Assembly (NCBI RefSeq): GCF_027889715.1
Contig: NZ_JAPJZH010000015.1
Span: forward strand, 59,245 to 123,244
DNA from: Allohoeflea poritis
GTDB lineage: Bacteria > Pseudomonadota > Alphaproteobacteria > Rhizobiales > Rhizobiaceae
Length of the DNA stretch: 64,000 bases
Direction of reading: 5' to 3'
This document shows, in pieces, positions 8,886-17,988 of this stretch. The translations under genes were made by a program, and so were the position numbers. The notes beneath the pieces were generated by a model, which saw only the letters and a list, made by a program, of their open reading frames with translations, was not told the origin of the DNA and did not search any database. Each line of letters starts with the position of its first letter. Positions within the stretch are counted from its first letter, which is position 1.

Positions 8886-10019
8886 GTGAATAAGATTGCC
8901 CGTAGTCTACCTGGAATAGCAGCAGCAATGTTCCTTGCCATCCCGGCGGCAATGAACAACGCGACATCTGCCTCCGCAGCGCCCTCCGCCTGCAACAATA
9001 CAGTTCAGCAGTATTTCGTCAGTGCCGGCGACACATTGTCGAAAATCGCCGAATCCGCTTTTGGCGATCCACGGCAATGGCCGCGCATATTCGAGTATCC
9101 CGGCAATACCGAAGCGATCGGCCGCAATCCCAATGTTCTGAACATCGGCGTCAGGCTGCAGATTCCACCCTGTCCCGGGGCCATCCAGAGCATTCCGCAG
9201 GAAGCCGCGCCGGCCAAGACCGCGCGGGTCGGCAGGAACACCGGCAGCACGACGACCACTCTGCCGATCAAGCTTTACGTCGTAACCGGCGATGACTGGC
9301 CCCCCTATGTCTCGACCGACTGGCCGAAGGGCGGCATGGCCGTCGTCATCGTCGAGGCGGCTTTCGAGGCGGCCGGCATGAGCGACAATGTCGAGATACA
9401 CTATGTGAACGACTGGTCCGCGCAGCTCGAAACGCTCACCAAGACGAACCGCTATCAGCTGACCTTTCCCTGGTACTACCCGAAGATGGAATTCTGGCAG
9501 TCCTGTGACCGCCTGCCGGAGCCCATGCAGATCCGCTGCGAGTACGATCACTCCAATCCGATCGCCAATGTAACGCTCGCCTTCTTCAAGGAAGCCGGCC
9601 GCGCCGATCTTGCGCAGGACACGCTCGAGGGCATCAAATCGAAACGCCTTTGCCGGCCGAAAGGCTATTCGACATTCGAGCTCGTCGAAAACGGCCTGTC
9701 CGTCGACAACCTGCACATTGAGCTGTCCCCGACAGATTGTTTCCTGCGGCTCCTGGAAGGGCGCGTCGACTACGTGCTCCTCAACCGGTTCACCGGCCTT
9801 GCCGTCGCGGCTGAAATGGGGATCGGCGACAATGTCGAGATGGCGGACATCACCATTGCCAGCCCAATCCATATCCTGGCTTACCGCAACAATCCGATGG
9901 ATACGGTCCAGTATCTCGATGAGTTCAACAAGGGCCTGCAGACCATCATAGACAACGGTGTTTACGGACAGATCATTTCCTTCTTCAACGACGAGTTCAC
10001 GCGGCGCCTGACCCAGTAA
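8886..10019 (+). CDS. Secreted LysM-solute-binding protein fusion (copy 1)
   Basis: A 377-residue exported protein. The GTG at 8886 follows GAGGAG (8874-8879) and gives a signal peptide (residues about 1-31). A LysM peptidoglycan-binding domain (about 42-95: YFVSAGDTLSKIAE to LQIPPCPG) is joined by a Thr/Ala-rich linker to a family-3 type periplasmic solute-binding domain (about 130-375), starting LYVVTGDDWPPYVS. Six Cys (SAC, PPC, SCD, RCEY, LCRP, TDC) are conserved in the downstream paralogue and may form disulfides. No ABC permease or ATPase gene is next to it. A cell-wall-tethered ligand-binding or sensing role is inferred. Probably co-transcribed with the SUMF1 gene. Confidence 0.85.
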   Translation: MNKIARSLPGIAAAMFLAIPAAMNNATSASAAPSACNNTVQQYFVSAGDTLSKIAESAFGDPRQWPRIFEYPGNTEAIGRNPNVLNIGVRLQIPPCPGAIQSIPQEAAPAKTARVGRNTGSTTTTLPIKLYVVTGDDWPPYVSTDWPKGGMAVVIVEAAFEAAGMSDNVEIHYVNDWSAQLETLTKTNRYQLTFPWYYPKMEFWQSCDRLPEPMQIRCEYDHSNPIANVTLAFFKEAGRADLAQDTLEGIKSKRLCRPKGYSTFELVENGLSVDNLHIELSPTDCFLRLLEGRVDYVLLNRFTGLAVAAEMGIGDNVEMADITIASPIHILAYRNNPMDTVQYLDEFNKGLQTIIDNGVYGQIISFFNDEFTRRLTQ

Positions 10020-10300
10020 GGGGATAAGGCCCGCCGCCGCTCGCCGAAAATGCTGCCCGTGAGATCGGGGCAGTTGGCATCGATACCGACCACGGACTGA
10101 TGCCCGCCAAAATTCGAACAGGATCACGCGCTGCGACGCCGTCAGCGTGCCGGTTCAACGCGTTCTCATGAACCCCCGGGCCGCAATCCGGTGACCATTG
10201 CGGCCCGCACGGAAACCCGAACCGTCACCCGCCACAACGCGCTGAGACTACGAGCAAAGAAATCCACCTGAACCGCAAACCCCACGATTAGGAGTATTCA

Positions 10301-11419
10301 GTGAAAACCCGACTTTCCCTCTCTTCCGGCCTGGCAGTGGCTTTATTTGCCGCGGCCCAGTTCACCGGCACCACTGCGACACCGGCCCAGGCGGCACCCT
10401 CGGCCTGCTCGGATTCCGTTCAGGACTATTCCGTCGCGTCCGGAGACACCCTGTCGAAAATCGCGCGGGTATCCCTCGGGGACTCGCTCATGTGGCCGCG
10501 TATCTACGAATATCCCGGCAATGCCGACGTCATCGGCAACAATCCGGATCTGCTGCTCATCGGAATGCAGTTGCGCATCCCGCCCTGCCCTGGCTCGGTC
10601 GCGAGCCTTCCGAAAACCGCGTCGGTCACGACCGAAGCCAAGTCGGATGCGACAGGCGACGAAACCATGACGATCTATGTTGTCACCGGTGACAACTGGC
10701 CGCCATTCACCGATACGAAATGGCCCAATGACGGCATGGCGACGGAAATCATCCGGGCTGCCTTCCAGGCGTCCGATATCGGCGCCAATGTCGAGATCGA
10801 CATCATCGACGACTGGAACGCGCAGGTCACGAGCCTGGTCAAGAAAGACCGCTACCAGATGACCTTTCCATGGGCGATGCCCAACATGGATTTCTGGCAA
10901 AGCTGCGACAAGCTGCCCGAACCCATGCAGATCCGCTGCGAGTACAGCAAGTCCAAGCCTATCGTTAACACCACACAGGTCTTCTTCCAGGAAGTCGGCC
11001 GTTCGGACCTCAACGACACGTCACTCGACGACGTCAAGAAGCGCCGGATCTGCCGGCCCAAAGGATATTCGACCTTCGACATGGTTGAAGCCGGATTTTC
11101 CATCGAAGGCCTGGTTGTCGGCAGTTCGCCGCAGGACTGTTTCCAGCGCCTGTTGGAGGGCAGCGCGGATTACGTGGCTCTCAACCGCTTTGTCGGTCTG
11201 GCTGTGTCCTACGATATGGGCATCAGCGACAGCGTTGAAATGTCCAATTTCTCGGTCCCCGGTACGCTCCATCTCCTCGCTTACGCGACCAATGACGAGT
11301 CGAACCGTTACCTCGAGGAATTCAACGTCGGACTCGACCGGATTATCGCCAACGGCGTCTACAGCCAGATCGTTTCCTTCTTCAACGACGAATTCACCCG
11401 GCGGCTGGTACAGAAGTAA
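10301..11419 (+). CDS. Secreted LysM-solute-binding protein fusion (copy 2)
   Basis: A 372-residue paralogue of the preceding gene; by eye well over half of the residues match along the whole length. It has a signal peptide (residues about 1-31), a LysM domain (about 42-95, VASGDTLSKIARV to LRIPPCPG), a linker, and a solute-binding domain from IYVVTGDNWPPF (near 127) to a shared C-terminus IVSFFNDEFTRRL. The six Cys positions are the same as in copy 1. GTG start with AGGAG seven bases upstream. The 281 bases between the copies hold no ORF I can support, so copy 2 may have its own promoter. Its transcription ends at a strong hairpin at 11431-11458. Confidence 0.85.
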   Translation: MKTRLSLSSGLAVALFAAAQFTGTTATPAQAAPSACSDSVQDYSVASGDTLSKIARVSLGDSLMWPRIYEYPGNADVIGNNPDLLLIGMQLRIPPCPGSVASLPKTASVTTEAKSDATGDETMTIYVVTGDNWPPFTDTKWPNDGMATEIIRAAFQASDIGANVEIDIIDDWNAQVTSLVKKDRYQMTFPWAMPNMDFWQSCDKLPEPMQIRCEYSKSKPIVNTTQVFFQEVGRSDLNDTSLDDVKKRRICRPKGYSTFDMVEAGFSIEGLVVGSSPQDCFQRLLEGSADYVALNRFVGLAVSYDMGISDSVEMSNFSVPGTLHLLAYATNDESNRYLEEFNVGLDRIIANGVYSQIVSFFNDEFTRRLVQK

Positions 11420-11430
11420 GCCGGGCAAAA

Positions 11431-11458
11431 AACAAGGCGGGCCGAGGCCCGCCTTGTT
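11431..11458. terminator. Hairpin terminator between copy 2 and thrS
   Basis: A 13-base perfect inverted repeat (AACAAGGCGGGCC at 11431-11443 pairs with 11446-11458) with a two-base apex, flanked by A-rich sequence on the left and T-rich sequence on the right. It lies between the convergent LysM fusion gene and thrS and can serve both strands. Confidence 0.8.
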
Positions 11459-11481
11459 TAACCTTTTTCAGGAACCGTCGC

Positions 11482-13443
11482 TCAGTCGTTCCGCAGATCA
11501 GGCGGTGTCGCTTCATCCGAAAGCGCGACAATGGCATCTTCAAGCGGCATCGACGCCTGATCCCGGCTTCCGAGCCGCCGCATATTGACGCTCCGCTCCT
11601 CGGCCTCGCGCTTGCCGCAAACGAGGATTACCGGCACCTTGGCCATGGAGTGCTCGCGCACCTTGTAATTGATCTTCTCGTTGCGAAGATCCGTCTCAAC
11701 CTTCAGGCCCGCCTTTTTCAGCGCAGCCGCCACTTCCAGCGCATAGGCATCCGCGTCGGATGTGATGGTGGCAACGACGACCTGGACCGGAGCGAACCAC
11801 AGCGGCATGTTGCCGGCATAGTTCTCTATCAATATGCCCAGGAAGCGCTCCATGGAGCCGCAGATCGCCCGGTGCACCATCACCGGCTGCTTCTTCTCCG
11901 AGTCGCTGTCGATGTAGAATGCGCCGAACCGTTCCGGCAGGTTGAAATCCACCTGCGTCGTTCCGCACTGCCATTCGCGGCCAATTGCATCGCGCAGCAC
12001 ATATTCGAACTTGGGTCCGTAGAACGTCCCCTCGCCCTCATTGACGCCGGTCTTGATGCGGCCGCCGGACTCCCGTTCGATCTGCTCAAGGATTTCGCGC
12101 AGCACGTTTTCGGCGTGATCCCACATCGCGTCCGTGCCCACGCGCTTTTCGGGCCGTGTCGCCAGCTTGACGGTGATCTCGTCGAAACCGAAATGGCCAT
12201 AGGTGGACAGGATGAGGTCATTGATGCGCAGGCACTCCGCCCGCAATTGTTCTTCCGTACAGAAGACATGCGCATCGTCCTGTGTGAATGCACGCACACG
12301 CATCAGACCATGCAGCGCTCCGGAAGGTTCATAACGGTGAACCGCACCGAATTCTGCCATCTTTACAGGCAGTTCTTTATAACTCTTCAGACCGTTCTTG
12401 AATATCAGGATATGTCCCGGACAATTCATCGGCTTGAGCGCGAAGACCCGATCGTCTTCCGTCTGCGTCGTGAACATGTTTTCCCGGTACCAGTCCCAGT
12501 GACCGGAAGTTTCCCAAAGCGCCTTGTCGAGCACCTGCGGCCCGTTGACCTCGTCATAGCCATGCTCGTCCAAGCGTCGGCGCATGTAGTTGACGAGATT
12601 CTGGAACATCCGCCAGCCCTTGGCATGCCAGAAAACCACACCGGGGCCTTCTTCCTGGAAGTGGAACAGATCCATCTCGCGGCCAAGCCGTCGGTGGTCG
12701 CGCTTCTCTGCCTCCTCCAGCATGTGAAGATAGGCGTCGAGCTGCTTCTGGTCGGCCCAGGCGGTGCCGTAGATCCGCGTCAGCATCGGATTGTTGGCAT
12801 CGCCGCGCCAGTAGGCGCCGGCCACATTCATAAGTTTGAACGCATTGCCGATCTGGCCGGTCGATGCCATATGCGGTCCGCGGCATAGGTCGAACCAATC
12901 GCCCTGACGATAGATCTTGACGTCCTCGCCTTCCGGGATCGCATCGACCAGTTCGACCTTGTAGGCTTCGCCCATGTCGGAGAAGACCTTTTTCGCCTGA
13001 TCGCGCGACCAGACTTCCTTCGTGAACGGCTGGTTGCGGGCAATGATCTCCCGCATCTTCTTTTCGATCTTCGGCAGATCATCCGGCGTGAACGGCTCGT
13101 TGCGCGCGAAATCGTAGTAAAAGCCGTTTTCGATAACCGGCCCGATCGTCACCTGCGTGCCAGGATAAAGCTCCTGAACCGCCTGGGCCATCACGTGAGC
13201 GGCATCGTGCCGGATCAACTCCAGCGCACGCGGATCCTCGCGGGTGATGATCTGCAGGTCTCCGTCCGTGACGGGGTCCGACAGGTCGCGGATTTCACCG
13301 TCGATCGCAACGGCGACAGCCTTCTTGGCCAGCGACTTGGCAATGCTCTCGGCAACGTCACGGCCGGTGCTGCCGGCGTCGTACTGACGCTCTGAACCAT
13401 CGGGAAATTTAAGGGAAACGGAATCGGCAAGCGTATCTGCCAT
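11482..13443 (-). CDS. thrS: Threonyl-tRNA synthetase
   Basis: Charges tRNA-Thr. The 653-residue length is normal for the full enzyme. Domains in order are an N-terminal TGS domain (residues about 8-65), the editing domain with [12 protein letters not shown] (about 80-91, the HxxxH zinc motif) and CRGPH, the class II catalytic core with motif 2 ([20 protein letters not shown]) and motif 3 near [12 protein letters not shown], and the C-terminal anticodon-binding domain starting near [12 protein letters not shown] start. It is the last gene of a unit with the IscU-like and yidD genes, 122 bases after yidD, so a separate promoter is possible. Confidence 0.97.
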   Translation of the reverse strand: MADTLADSVSLKFPDGSERQYDAGSTGRDVAESIAKSLAKKAVAVAIDGEIRDLSDPVTDGDLQIITREDPRALELIRHDAAHVMAQAVQELYPGTQVTIGPVIENGFYYDFARNEPFTPDDLPKIEKKMREIIARNQPFTKEVWSRDQAKKVFSDMGEAYKVELVDAIPEGEDVKIYRQGDWFDLCRGPHMASTGQIGNAFKLMNVAGAYWRGDANNPMLTRIYGTAWADQKQLDAYLHMLEEAEKRDHRRLGREMDLFHFQEEGPGVVFWHAKGWRMFQNLVNYMRRRLDEHGYDEVNGPQVLDKALWETSGHWDWYRENMFTTQTEDDRVFALKPMNCPGHILIFKNGLKSYKELPVKMAEFGAVHRYEPSGALHGLMRVRAFTQDDAHVFCTEEQLRAECLRINDLILSTYGHFGFDEITVKLATRPEKRVGTDAMWDHAENVLREILEQIERESGGRIKTGVNEGEGTFYGPKFEYVLRDAIGREWQCGTTQVDFNLPERFGAFYIDSDSEKKQPVMVHRAICGSMERFLGILIENYAGNMPLWFAPVQVVVATITSDADAYALEVAAALKKAGLKVETDLRNEKINYKVREHSMAKVPVILVCGKREAEERSVNMRRLGSRDQASMPLEDAIVALSDEATPPDLRND

Positions 13444-13565
13444 GGGTCTTTCTCCTATCCAGTCCCGCCAACGAATGCGGGTGGTTAAATCGGCCGGAAC
13501 ATCTGTTCCGGCGCCGGCCTTTTAGCCCGGCCCGATGTGTATTGCAATGCGAAAGCCGCCTGGAA

Positions 13566-13934
13566 TCAGGCTTGTCCGGCACCCTTGCGGAGGAAGTAAC
13601 GCCAGGGCATGAACCAACGTGCACCCGGCGGCGGAACATCCGGAACCGGGTCGTATCCGTGTGTCCCGCCCGGCCCGCAGCGAATGACTCGGAAGAACGT
13701 CATCCAGCCGCCCGCCCACAGCCCGTGCCGCGCGATCGCCTCATAGCCAAATTCCGAGCAGGTCGGCAGATGGCGGCAACTGTTTCCGACAAAACCAGAC
13801 AGCGTCAGTTGGTAAAGTCGAACCAAGCCCATGCCGAGAAGCCGGCCGGGCGTTTTTCTGAATGGTCCATGATAATTCCGGCCGCGCGCGCCGGATTCGC
13901 GAACACGCCGGCCCGATTGACCCTGCGCACACAT
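13566..13934 (-). CDS. yidD: Membrane protein insertion efficiency factor YidD
   Basis: A 122-residue protein with the YidD signature. An amphipathic helix (LVRLYQLTLSGFVG, residues about 37-50) is followed by the Cys-containing core CRHLPTCSEFGYEAIARHG (about 53-71) and RVIRCGPGGTHGYDPVP (about 82-98). The family helps YidC insert inner-membrane proteins. The N-terminal 30 residues are longer than in many YidD proteins, so a later start cannot be excluded; the ATG at 13934 lies seven bases after the IscU-like stop. Unlike in many gammaproteobacteria it is not in an rpmH-rnpA-yidC locus but between a scaffold gene and thrS. Confidence 0.92.
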   Translation of the reverse strand: MCAQGQSGRRVRESGARGRNYHGPFRKTPGRLLGMGLVRLYQLTLSGFVGNSCRHLPTCSEFGYEAIARHGLWAGGWMTFFRVIRCGPGGTHGYDPVPDVPPPGARWFMPWRYFLRKGAGQA

Positions 13935-13941
13935 ATTCGAC

Positions 13942-14391
13942 TCAGGCCGCAGCGCCTGCCGCGCGCCGTTCCTCTATCTGGTTGATCGCATCGACGACCG
14001 CATCGAAGGTTAGAAGCGTGGACGCATGTCGCGCCTTGTAGTCGCGTACAGGCTCCAGGAATTTCAGATCCGAAAAACGACCTGTCGGCGCAGGGCCGTT
14101 TTCCTTCAGCATGGCGATCATCTGATCCCGCACGGTCCGCAGTTCCGCGGTTGAAGCGCCGATGATATTGCTCGCCATGATCGACGAGGATGCCTGGCCG
14201 AGGGCGCAGGCTTTGACCTCATGTGCAAAATCGCTGACCTTGTCGCCATCGAGCTTCAGCCACACCTTGACTGTCGAACCGCACAGCTTTGAATGCGCCC
14301 GTGCGCTGGCATCGGCGTCTTCGAGTGTGCCAATTCGCGGAATATTGCCCGCAAACTCGAGAATTTTGGCATTGTACACTTCATCGATCAT
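13942..14391 (-). CDS. IscU/SufU-like iron-sulfur scaffold family protein
   Basis: A 149-residue protein of the NifU_N/IscU fold. It keeps the first two ligand regions, HSKLCGSTVKV (Cys near residue 37) and VKACALGQASSSI (Cys near 62). The third ligand Cys that classical IscU/SufU proteins have near the C-terminus is replaced: the region reads DYKARHASTLLTFDAV. It may thus bind zinc or a cluster differently, or not at all. It is the first gene of an operon with yidD and is far from the SUF operon at 44-51 kb. The role as a scaffold is family-based; the ligand loss makes it uncertain. Confidence 0.82.
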   Translation of the reverse strand: MIDEVYNAKILEFAGNIPRIGTLEDADASARAHSKLCGSTVKVWLKLDGDKVSDFAHEVKACALGQASSSIMASNIIGASTAELRTVRDQMIAMLKENGPAPTGRFSDLKFLEPVRDYKARHASTLLTFDAVVDAINQIEERRAAGAAA

Positions 14392-14667
14392 GTGGCGGAT
14401 TCCCGGTCAAGATTCGTGCCCGTTAACGCCAACCACCTATTTCCGACGCCATAACGTCGTCATTCTGTTGGCTTTTACGCGTCCTATACCCTATTTTGGG
14501 AGATGGCGACACCATTGCAAGTGGTCGTTGGCCTGAGATAAGGAAACCGTGCTCTCATTAAGAGCCCCGGAACCTTGCCAAAGTTCCCGTGCCCGGCTAA
14601 GTCCGAGTTTCGGCCAGAGGCGGTTGGTCCGAAAAGCTTGGCTGCAAGCGCAGCCGCGGAGATACAT

Positions 14668-15315
14668 GTGACGATGGACGCCGTAATCAAGAGTTTTCCC
14701 AATGGCATGGGTGAAGATGCGACCGCGCAGGACCATGCCATTGAAAGGCCGACGGAAGAAGAGGCACGCGCCGCCGTCGACGTGCTGTTGCGCTGGATCG
14801 GCGAGGATCCGCAGCGCGAAGGCCTGCGTGACACGCCCAAGCGCGTTGCAAAAGCCTATAAGGAACTGTTTTCCGGGTACGGCCATTCCAGCCAGGAAAT
14901 TCTCGGACGCACCTTCGAGGAAGTTTCCGGATACGACGAACTGGTGCTGGTGAAGGATATCCCGTTCTTCTCCCACTGCGAACACCACATGGTGCCGATC
15001 ATCGGAAAGGCCCATGTCGGCTACCTGCCCGACGGCCGTGTCCTGGGACTGTCCAAAATCGCCCGTGTCGTCGATACGTTCGCACGCCGCCTGCAGACGC
15101 AGGAAGCCATGACAGCGCAGGTCGCCGGCGCCATCGACACGACGCTCAAGCCGCGCGGTGTCGCTGTCATGATCGAAGCCGAGCACATGTGCATGGTGAT
15201 GCGCGGTGTGCAAAAACTCGGATCAACGACCCTGACATCGACATTCACGGGTGTCTTCAAGACGGAGCCGCAGGAGCAGGCGCGCTTCATGTCCATGCTG
15301 CGCGGCAAAGACTGA
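14668..15315 (+). CDS. folE: GTP cyclohydrolase I
   Basis: Converts GTP to 7,8-dihydroneopterin triphosphate, the first step to folate and pterins. Motifs are [21 protein letters not shown] near the N-terminus, the zinc and active-site segment [27 protein letters not shown], and [12 protein letters not shown] with the second zinc Cys. About 215 residues. The frame is open from 14575, but GGAG at 14658-14661 fits the GTG at 14668 or the ATG at 14674. hisI follows after four bases, so the two genes are probably co-transcribed despite unrelated pathways; both use GTP/AMP-type ring-opening chemistry. Confidence 0.95.
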   Translation: MTMDAVIKSFPNGMGEDATAQDHAIERPTEEEARAAVDVLLRWIGEDPQREGLRDTPKRVAKAYKELFSGYGHSSQEILGRTFEEVSGYDELVLVKDIPFFSHCEHHMVPIIGKAHVGYLPDGRVLGLSKIARVVDTFARRLQTQEAMTAQVAGAIDTTLKPRGVAVMIEAEHMCMVMRGVQKLGSTTLTSTFTGVFKTEPQEQARFMSMLRGKD

Positions 15316-15319
15316 ACCC

Positions 15320-15784
15320 ATGGCCGATACATCCAATCCTGCATCGCCCTTTCCGCCGGCGCCGAAAGACAAGGCTGCCCTCGAGGAAGGTGATGACCTG
15401 ACGCCGCGCTTTGACGCCAATGGGCTTGTCACGGCCGTCGTGACCGATGTCGCCGACGGAACGGTACTCATGCTTGCGCATATGAATGCCGAAGCACTGT
15501 CAAAGACCCTTTCGACCGGTATCGCCCACTATTACAGCCGCTCGCGCGCATCGCTCTGGAAGAAGGGCGAGAGCTCGGGAAATCTCCAGACCGTGCATGA
15601 AATCCGGACCGACTGCGACCAGGACGCCATCTGGATGAAGGTGAGCGTCTCCGGACATGGATCGAGCTGCCATACCGGACACAACAGCTGTTTCTACAGG
15701 CGGATCGAAACCGGAAACGGCACTGTGCGCCTCGTTGCGGATGCAGAAGATGTGCCGCGTTTTGACCCCGATAAGGTGTATTGA
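15320..15784 (+). CDS. hisI: Phosphoribosyl-AMP cyclohydrolase
   Basis: Third step of histidine synthesis: opens the adenine ring of phosphoribosyl-AMP. The 154-residue protein is the stand-alone HisI without a HisE domain. Motifs visible: [30 protein letters not shown], the metal site [12 protein letters not shown] and the zinc Cys pair [18 protein letters not shown] four bases after the folE stop. The frame is open upstream inside folE, but that extension would overlap folE and is not family-like. No other his genes are in the window. Confidence 0.95.
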   Translation: MADTSNPASPFPPAPKDKAALEEGDDLTPRFDANGLVTAVVTDVADGTVLMLAHMNAEALSKTLSTGIAHYYSRSRASLWKKGESSGNLQTVHEIRTDCDQDAIWMKVSVSGHGSSCHTGHNSCFYRRIETGNGTVRLVADAEDVPRFDPDKVY

Positions 15785-15898
15785 AGCACGCCGGGCCCGT
15801 TCCTGGTGACATCACGTGAAATCAATTGAAGATGACAACAGGTCGCTTCCTGGTGATTGCCATGGCGTGCCAACTTCATCAATCTTAAATAATATGAG

Positions 15899-15911
15899 CG
15901 TTCAATGAACG
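15899..15911. promoter_or_regulatory. 13-base palindrome before the patatin gene
   Basis: CGTTCAATGAACG is a perfect inverted repeat around one central base, 67 bases before the patatin-like start and next to AACGTTAACGT. It resembles a TetR-type operator, but no regulator gene is adjacent. Confidence 0.35.
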
Positions 15912-15977
15912 TTAACGTAAGGTTCGGCGGTCTAACCGGAGGACCTAAAGACCGTCCTGGTTGAGGAGAATGTCGTC

Positions 15978-16859
15978 GTGCTGCAACAGGCACCGGAAAC
16001 AACCATTGCACTGGCGCTTGGCGGCGGCGCGGCGCGCGGCTGGTCGCATATCGGTGTGCTTCGCGCACTCGATGAGGCCGGCATCAAGATCGGAATGGTC
16101 GCCGGAACGTCCATCGGCGCGCTCGTCGGCGGCTGCTACCTCGCCGGCAAGCTGGACGAGCTGGAAGATTTTGCCCGCAGCCTGACCATGCGCAGGATCG
16201 TCGCGCTGCTTGACTTTGCCATTGGCGGCAGCGGCCTGCTCGGCGGCATGCGGTTGAGCAAGCGCATGCGCGAACATCTCCAGGACATCGACATCGAGGA
16301 CCTTGATCGGCCGTTCACCGCGGTGGCCACCGAAATCTCCACCGGTCACGAAATCTGGATCCACAGCGGCTCTCTGACCACCGCCATCCACGCCTCATAC
16401 GCCCTGCCGGGCATTTTCGAGCCGGTCGTCTGCAACGGCCGCACGCTTGTCGACGGTGCGCTGGTCAATCCGGTCCCCGTTTCCGTCTGCCGCGCCCAGG
16501 AAGAACGGCTCGTCGTGGCGGTCAACCTGCACTACGACCTTTATGGACGCTCGGCTGTCGTCAAGCATGCAGCTTCCGCAACCCAGATCGCGGCCGAGCC
16601 GGCCCGCACACGCAAGGAAAAGAGAAAATCCGCGCGCATCGGCATGACCAATGTGATGGTCGAAGCCTACAACATCATTCAGGATCGCATCTCGCGCGCG
16701 CGTCTGGCGGGCGACCCGCCGGACATGCTCCTGATGCCCCGCCTGTCCGATATCGGCCTTTCGGAGTTCCATCGCGCTGCCGAGGCCATTGATCGCGGCT
16801 ACGAAGAAACGAAGTCCAAGATCGAAGATATCAAGCGGATGAGCGAAGTTCTCACCTGA
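15978..16859 (+). CDS. Patatin-like phospholipase (RssA-like)
   Basis: A 293-residue cytoplasmic serine hydrolase of the patatin family. It shows the oxyanion-hole motif GGGAARGWSHIGVL (residues about 15-28), the nucleophile motif GTSIG (about 42-46) and the catalytic-dyad DGA in LVDGALVNPVP (near 160), so the Ser-Asp dyad is intact. It probably hydrolyses acyl esters of phospholipids. The start is GTG at 15978 with GAGGAG at 15963-15968. It appears monocistronic and converges with azlD three bases on. Confidence 0.9.
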   Translation: MLQQAPETTIALALGGGAARGWSHIGVLRALDEAGIKIGMVAGTSIGALVGGCYLAGKLDELEDFARSLTMRRIVALLDFAIGGSGLLGGMRLSKRMREHLQDIDIEDLDRPFTAVATEISTGHEIWIHSGSLTTAIHASYALPGIFEPVVCNGRTLVDGALVNPVPVSVCRAQEERLVVAVNLHYDLYGRSAVVKHAASATQIAAEPARTRKEKRKSARIGMTNVMVEAYNIIQDRISRARLAGDPPDMLLMPRLSDIGLSEFHRAAEAIDRGYEETKSKIEDIKRMSEVLT

Positions 16860-16862
16860 CCG

Positions 16863-17213
16863 CTATTGCAGATAGATGATTCCGGCCACCAGGATCACCT
16901 CGGCTGACACAATCCCCGCGAAGATGTTTTTACGGGCACCGAGAAATGCCAGGAAGCCGACAATCACCGCCACGACCCTCAACATCACGGGGGTCGCCTC
17001 AAGCGATCCGGCCGGGTAGAGAATAAGCCTTGCAACGACGGCCGCGACAAGCGCGGTTGCCACAGAACGCACCCAGATCAGTGCCACGGAGTCTTCCGAA
17101 ATGCGGCTGCCGAGCAGCACGCCGAGCCAGCGCCACATATCCGTCGCAAGCCAGCCGGCGATCGCGATATAGATATAGGGCCACAGGAGGTCGAGCGTGC
17201 CGTCAGGAGGCAT
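16863..17213 (-). CDS. azlD: AzlD-family branched-chain amino acid exporter subunit
   Basis: Small hydrophobic partner of AzlC; 116 residues with about four predicted membrane helices (PYIYIAIAGWLATDMW, VRSVATALVAAVVARLILY, LRVVAVIVGFLAFLG, and IVSAEVILVAGIIYLQ at the C-terminus). The ATG at 17213 overlaps the azlC stop by 11 bases (ATGCCTCCTGA), the usual translational coupling for this pair. The longer open frame to 17285 lies inside azlC and is not used. Substrate range (branched-chain amino acids or analogues) is by family only. Confidence 0.88.
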   Translation of the reverse strand: MPPDGTLDLLWPYIYIAIAGWLATDMWRWLGVLLGSRISEDSVALIWVRSVATALVAAVVARLILYPAGSLEATPVMLRVVAVIVGFLAFLGARKNIFAGIVSAEVILVAGIIYLQ

Positions 17214-17943
17214 TCTTGCGCTTTCCGCGCGCGGCAACGATCCGCTCCAGCAGGAAGGCCAGTGTGCCGCCCACCACGCCCGCATAAAGAATACCGAGTT
17301 CCGCGTCGGCCGTGTGGAACAGCGGCCCGAGCAACAGCCCCGCGATCATTGCGAAATAGACCTCGATGCCGCGCGCCGATGCCCAGATCGACGTGATGAA
17401 ATAGATCGGCGTCAGGAAGAAGAGCGCACCGCCGATCATGGCGGGCAATTGGCTGATGACGCCGTAAAGCACCGCCACGATCATCAGGTTGGCGCTGGTG
17501 ATGGCGCAGCCAAAGCCTGCGAAAAAGGCCACCCGCCCCTCCCGCGGCACCAGATGGACGCGCTCCATGGTGAAGACCCAGGCCGTCACGGCGACAAAAT
17601 GCGATACCACCAGCAGCACCCAGGTTGGCGTATCCTTGGACCTGATTTCCGGGACGAGAGAGGCCACCATGGGCATCAGGCGCATTGAGGAAAGCGCAAC
17701 CGCAAGAGCCGCCGCCGGCAGCGATGCGCCGGCCACGATCGCCCCGATCAGGACAAACTGACCGGGAAGCGCCCAGACCATGCCGGTCATGAACAGCGCT
17801 TCACCGAAAGGAATGCCGGCCTCATAGGCAAAGCCGCAAAATCCGACAAATGCGCTCATCAGAACCAGCGCCGGACCGGACCAAATTCCACGCATGCCCA
17901 TGAGGAACCAGGGCATTTTCTTGATTTCCGATGGCGTGCTCAT
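17203..17943 (-). CDS. azlC: AzlC-family branched-chain amino acid exporter
   Basis: A 246-residue inner-membrane protein with the AzlC/YgaZ pattern: GPALVLMSAFVGFCGFAYEAGI near residue 25 and the conserved GQFVLIGAIVAGASLPAAA and SSMRLMPMVASLVPE segments around 62-100. About seven or eight helices. With AzlD it forms a two-component exporter. No Lrp-type regulator is adjacent. It is preceded by a 45-base gap from the HEAT-like gene on the same strand, so read-through from the clpS-clpA unit is conceivable. Confidence 0.9.
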   Translation of the reverse strand: MSTPSEIKKMPWFLMGMRGIWSGPALVLMSAFVGFCGFAYEAGIPFGEALFMTGMVWALPGQFVLIGAIVAGASLPAAALAVALSSMRLMPMVASLVPEIRSKDTPTWVLLVVSHFVAVTAWVFTMERVHLVPREGRVAFFAGFGCAITSANLMIVAVLYGVISQLPAMIGGALFFLTPIYFITSIWASARGIEVYFAMIAGLLLGPLFHTADAELGILYAGVVGGTLAFLLERIVAARGKRKNAS

Positions 17944-17988
17944 GAGGACTTGTTAGAGTCCATCGCGTCGAATGAAAAGCAAAAACCG

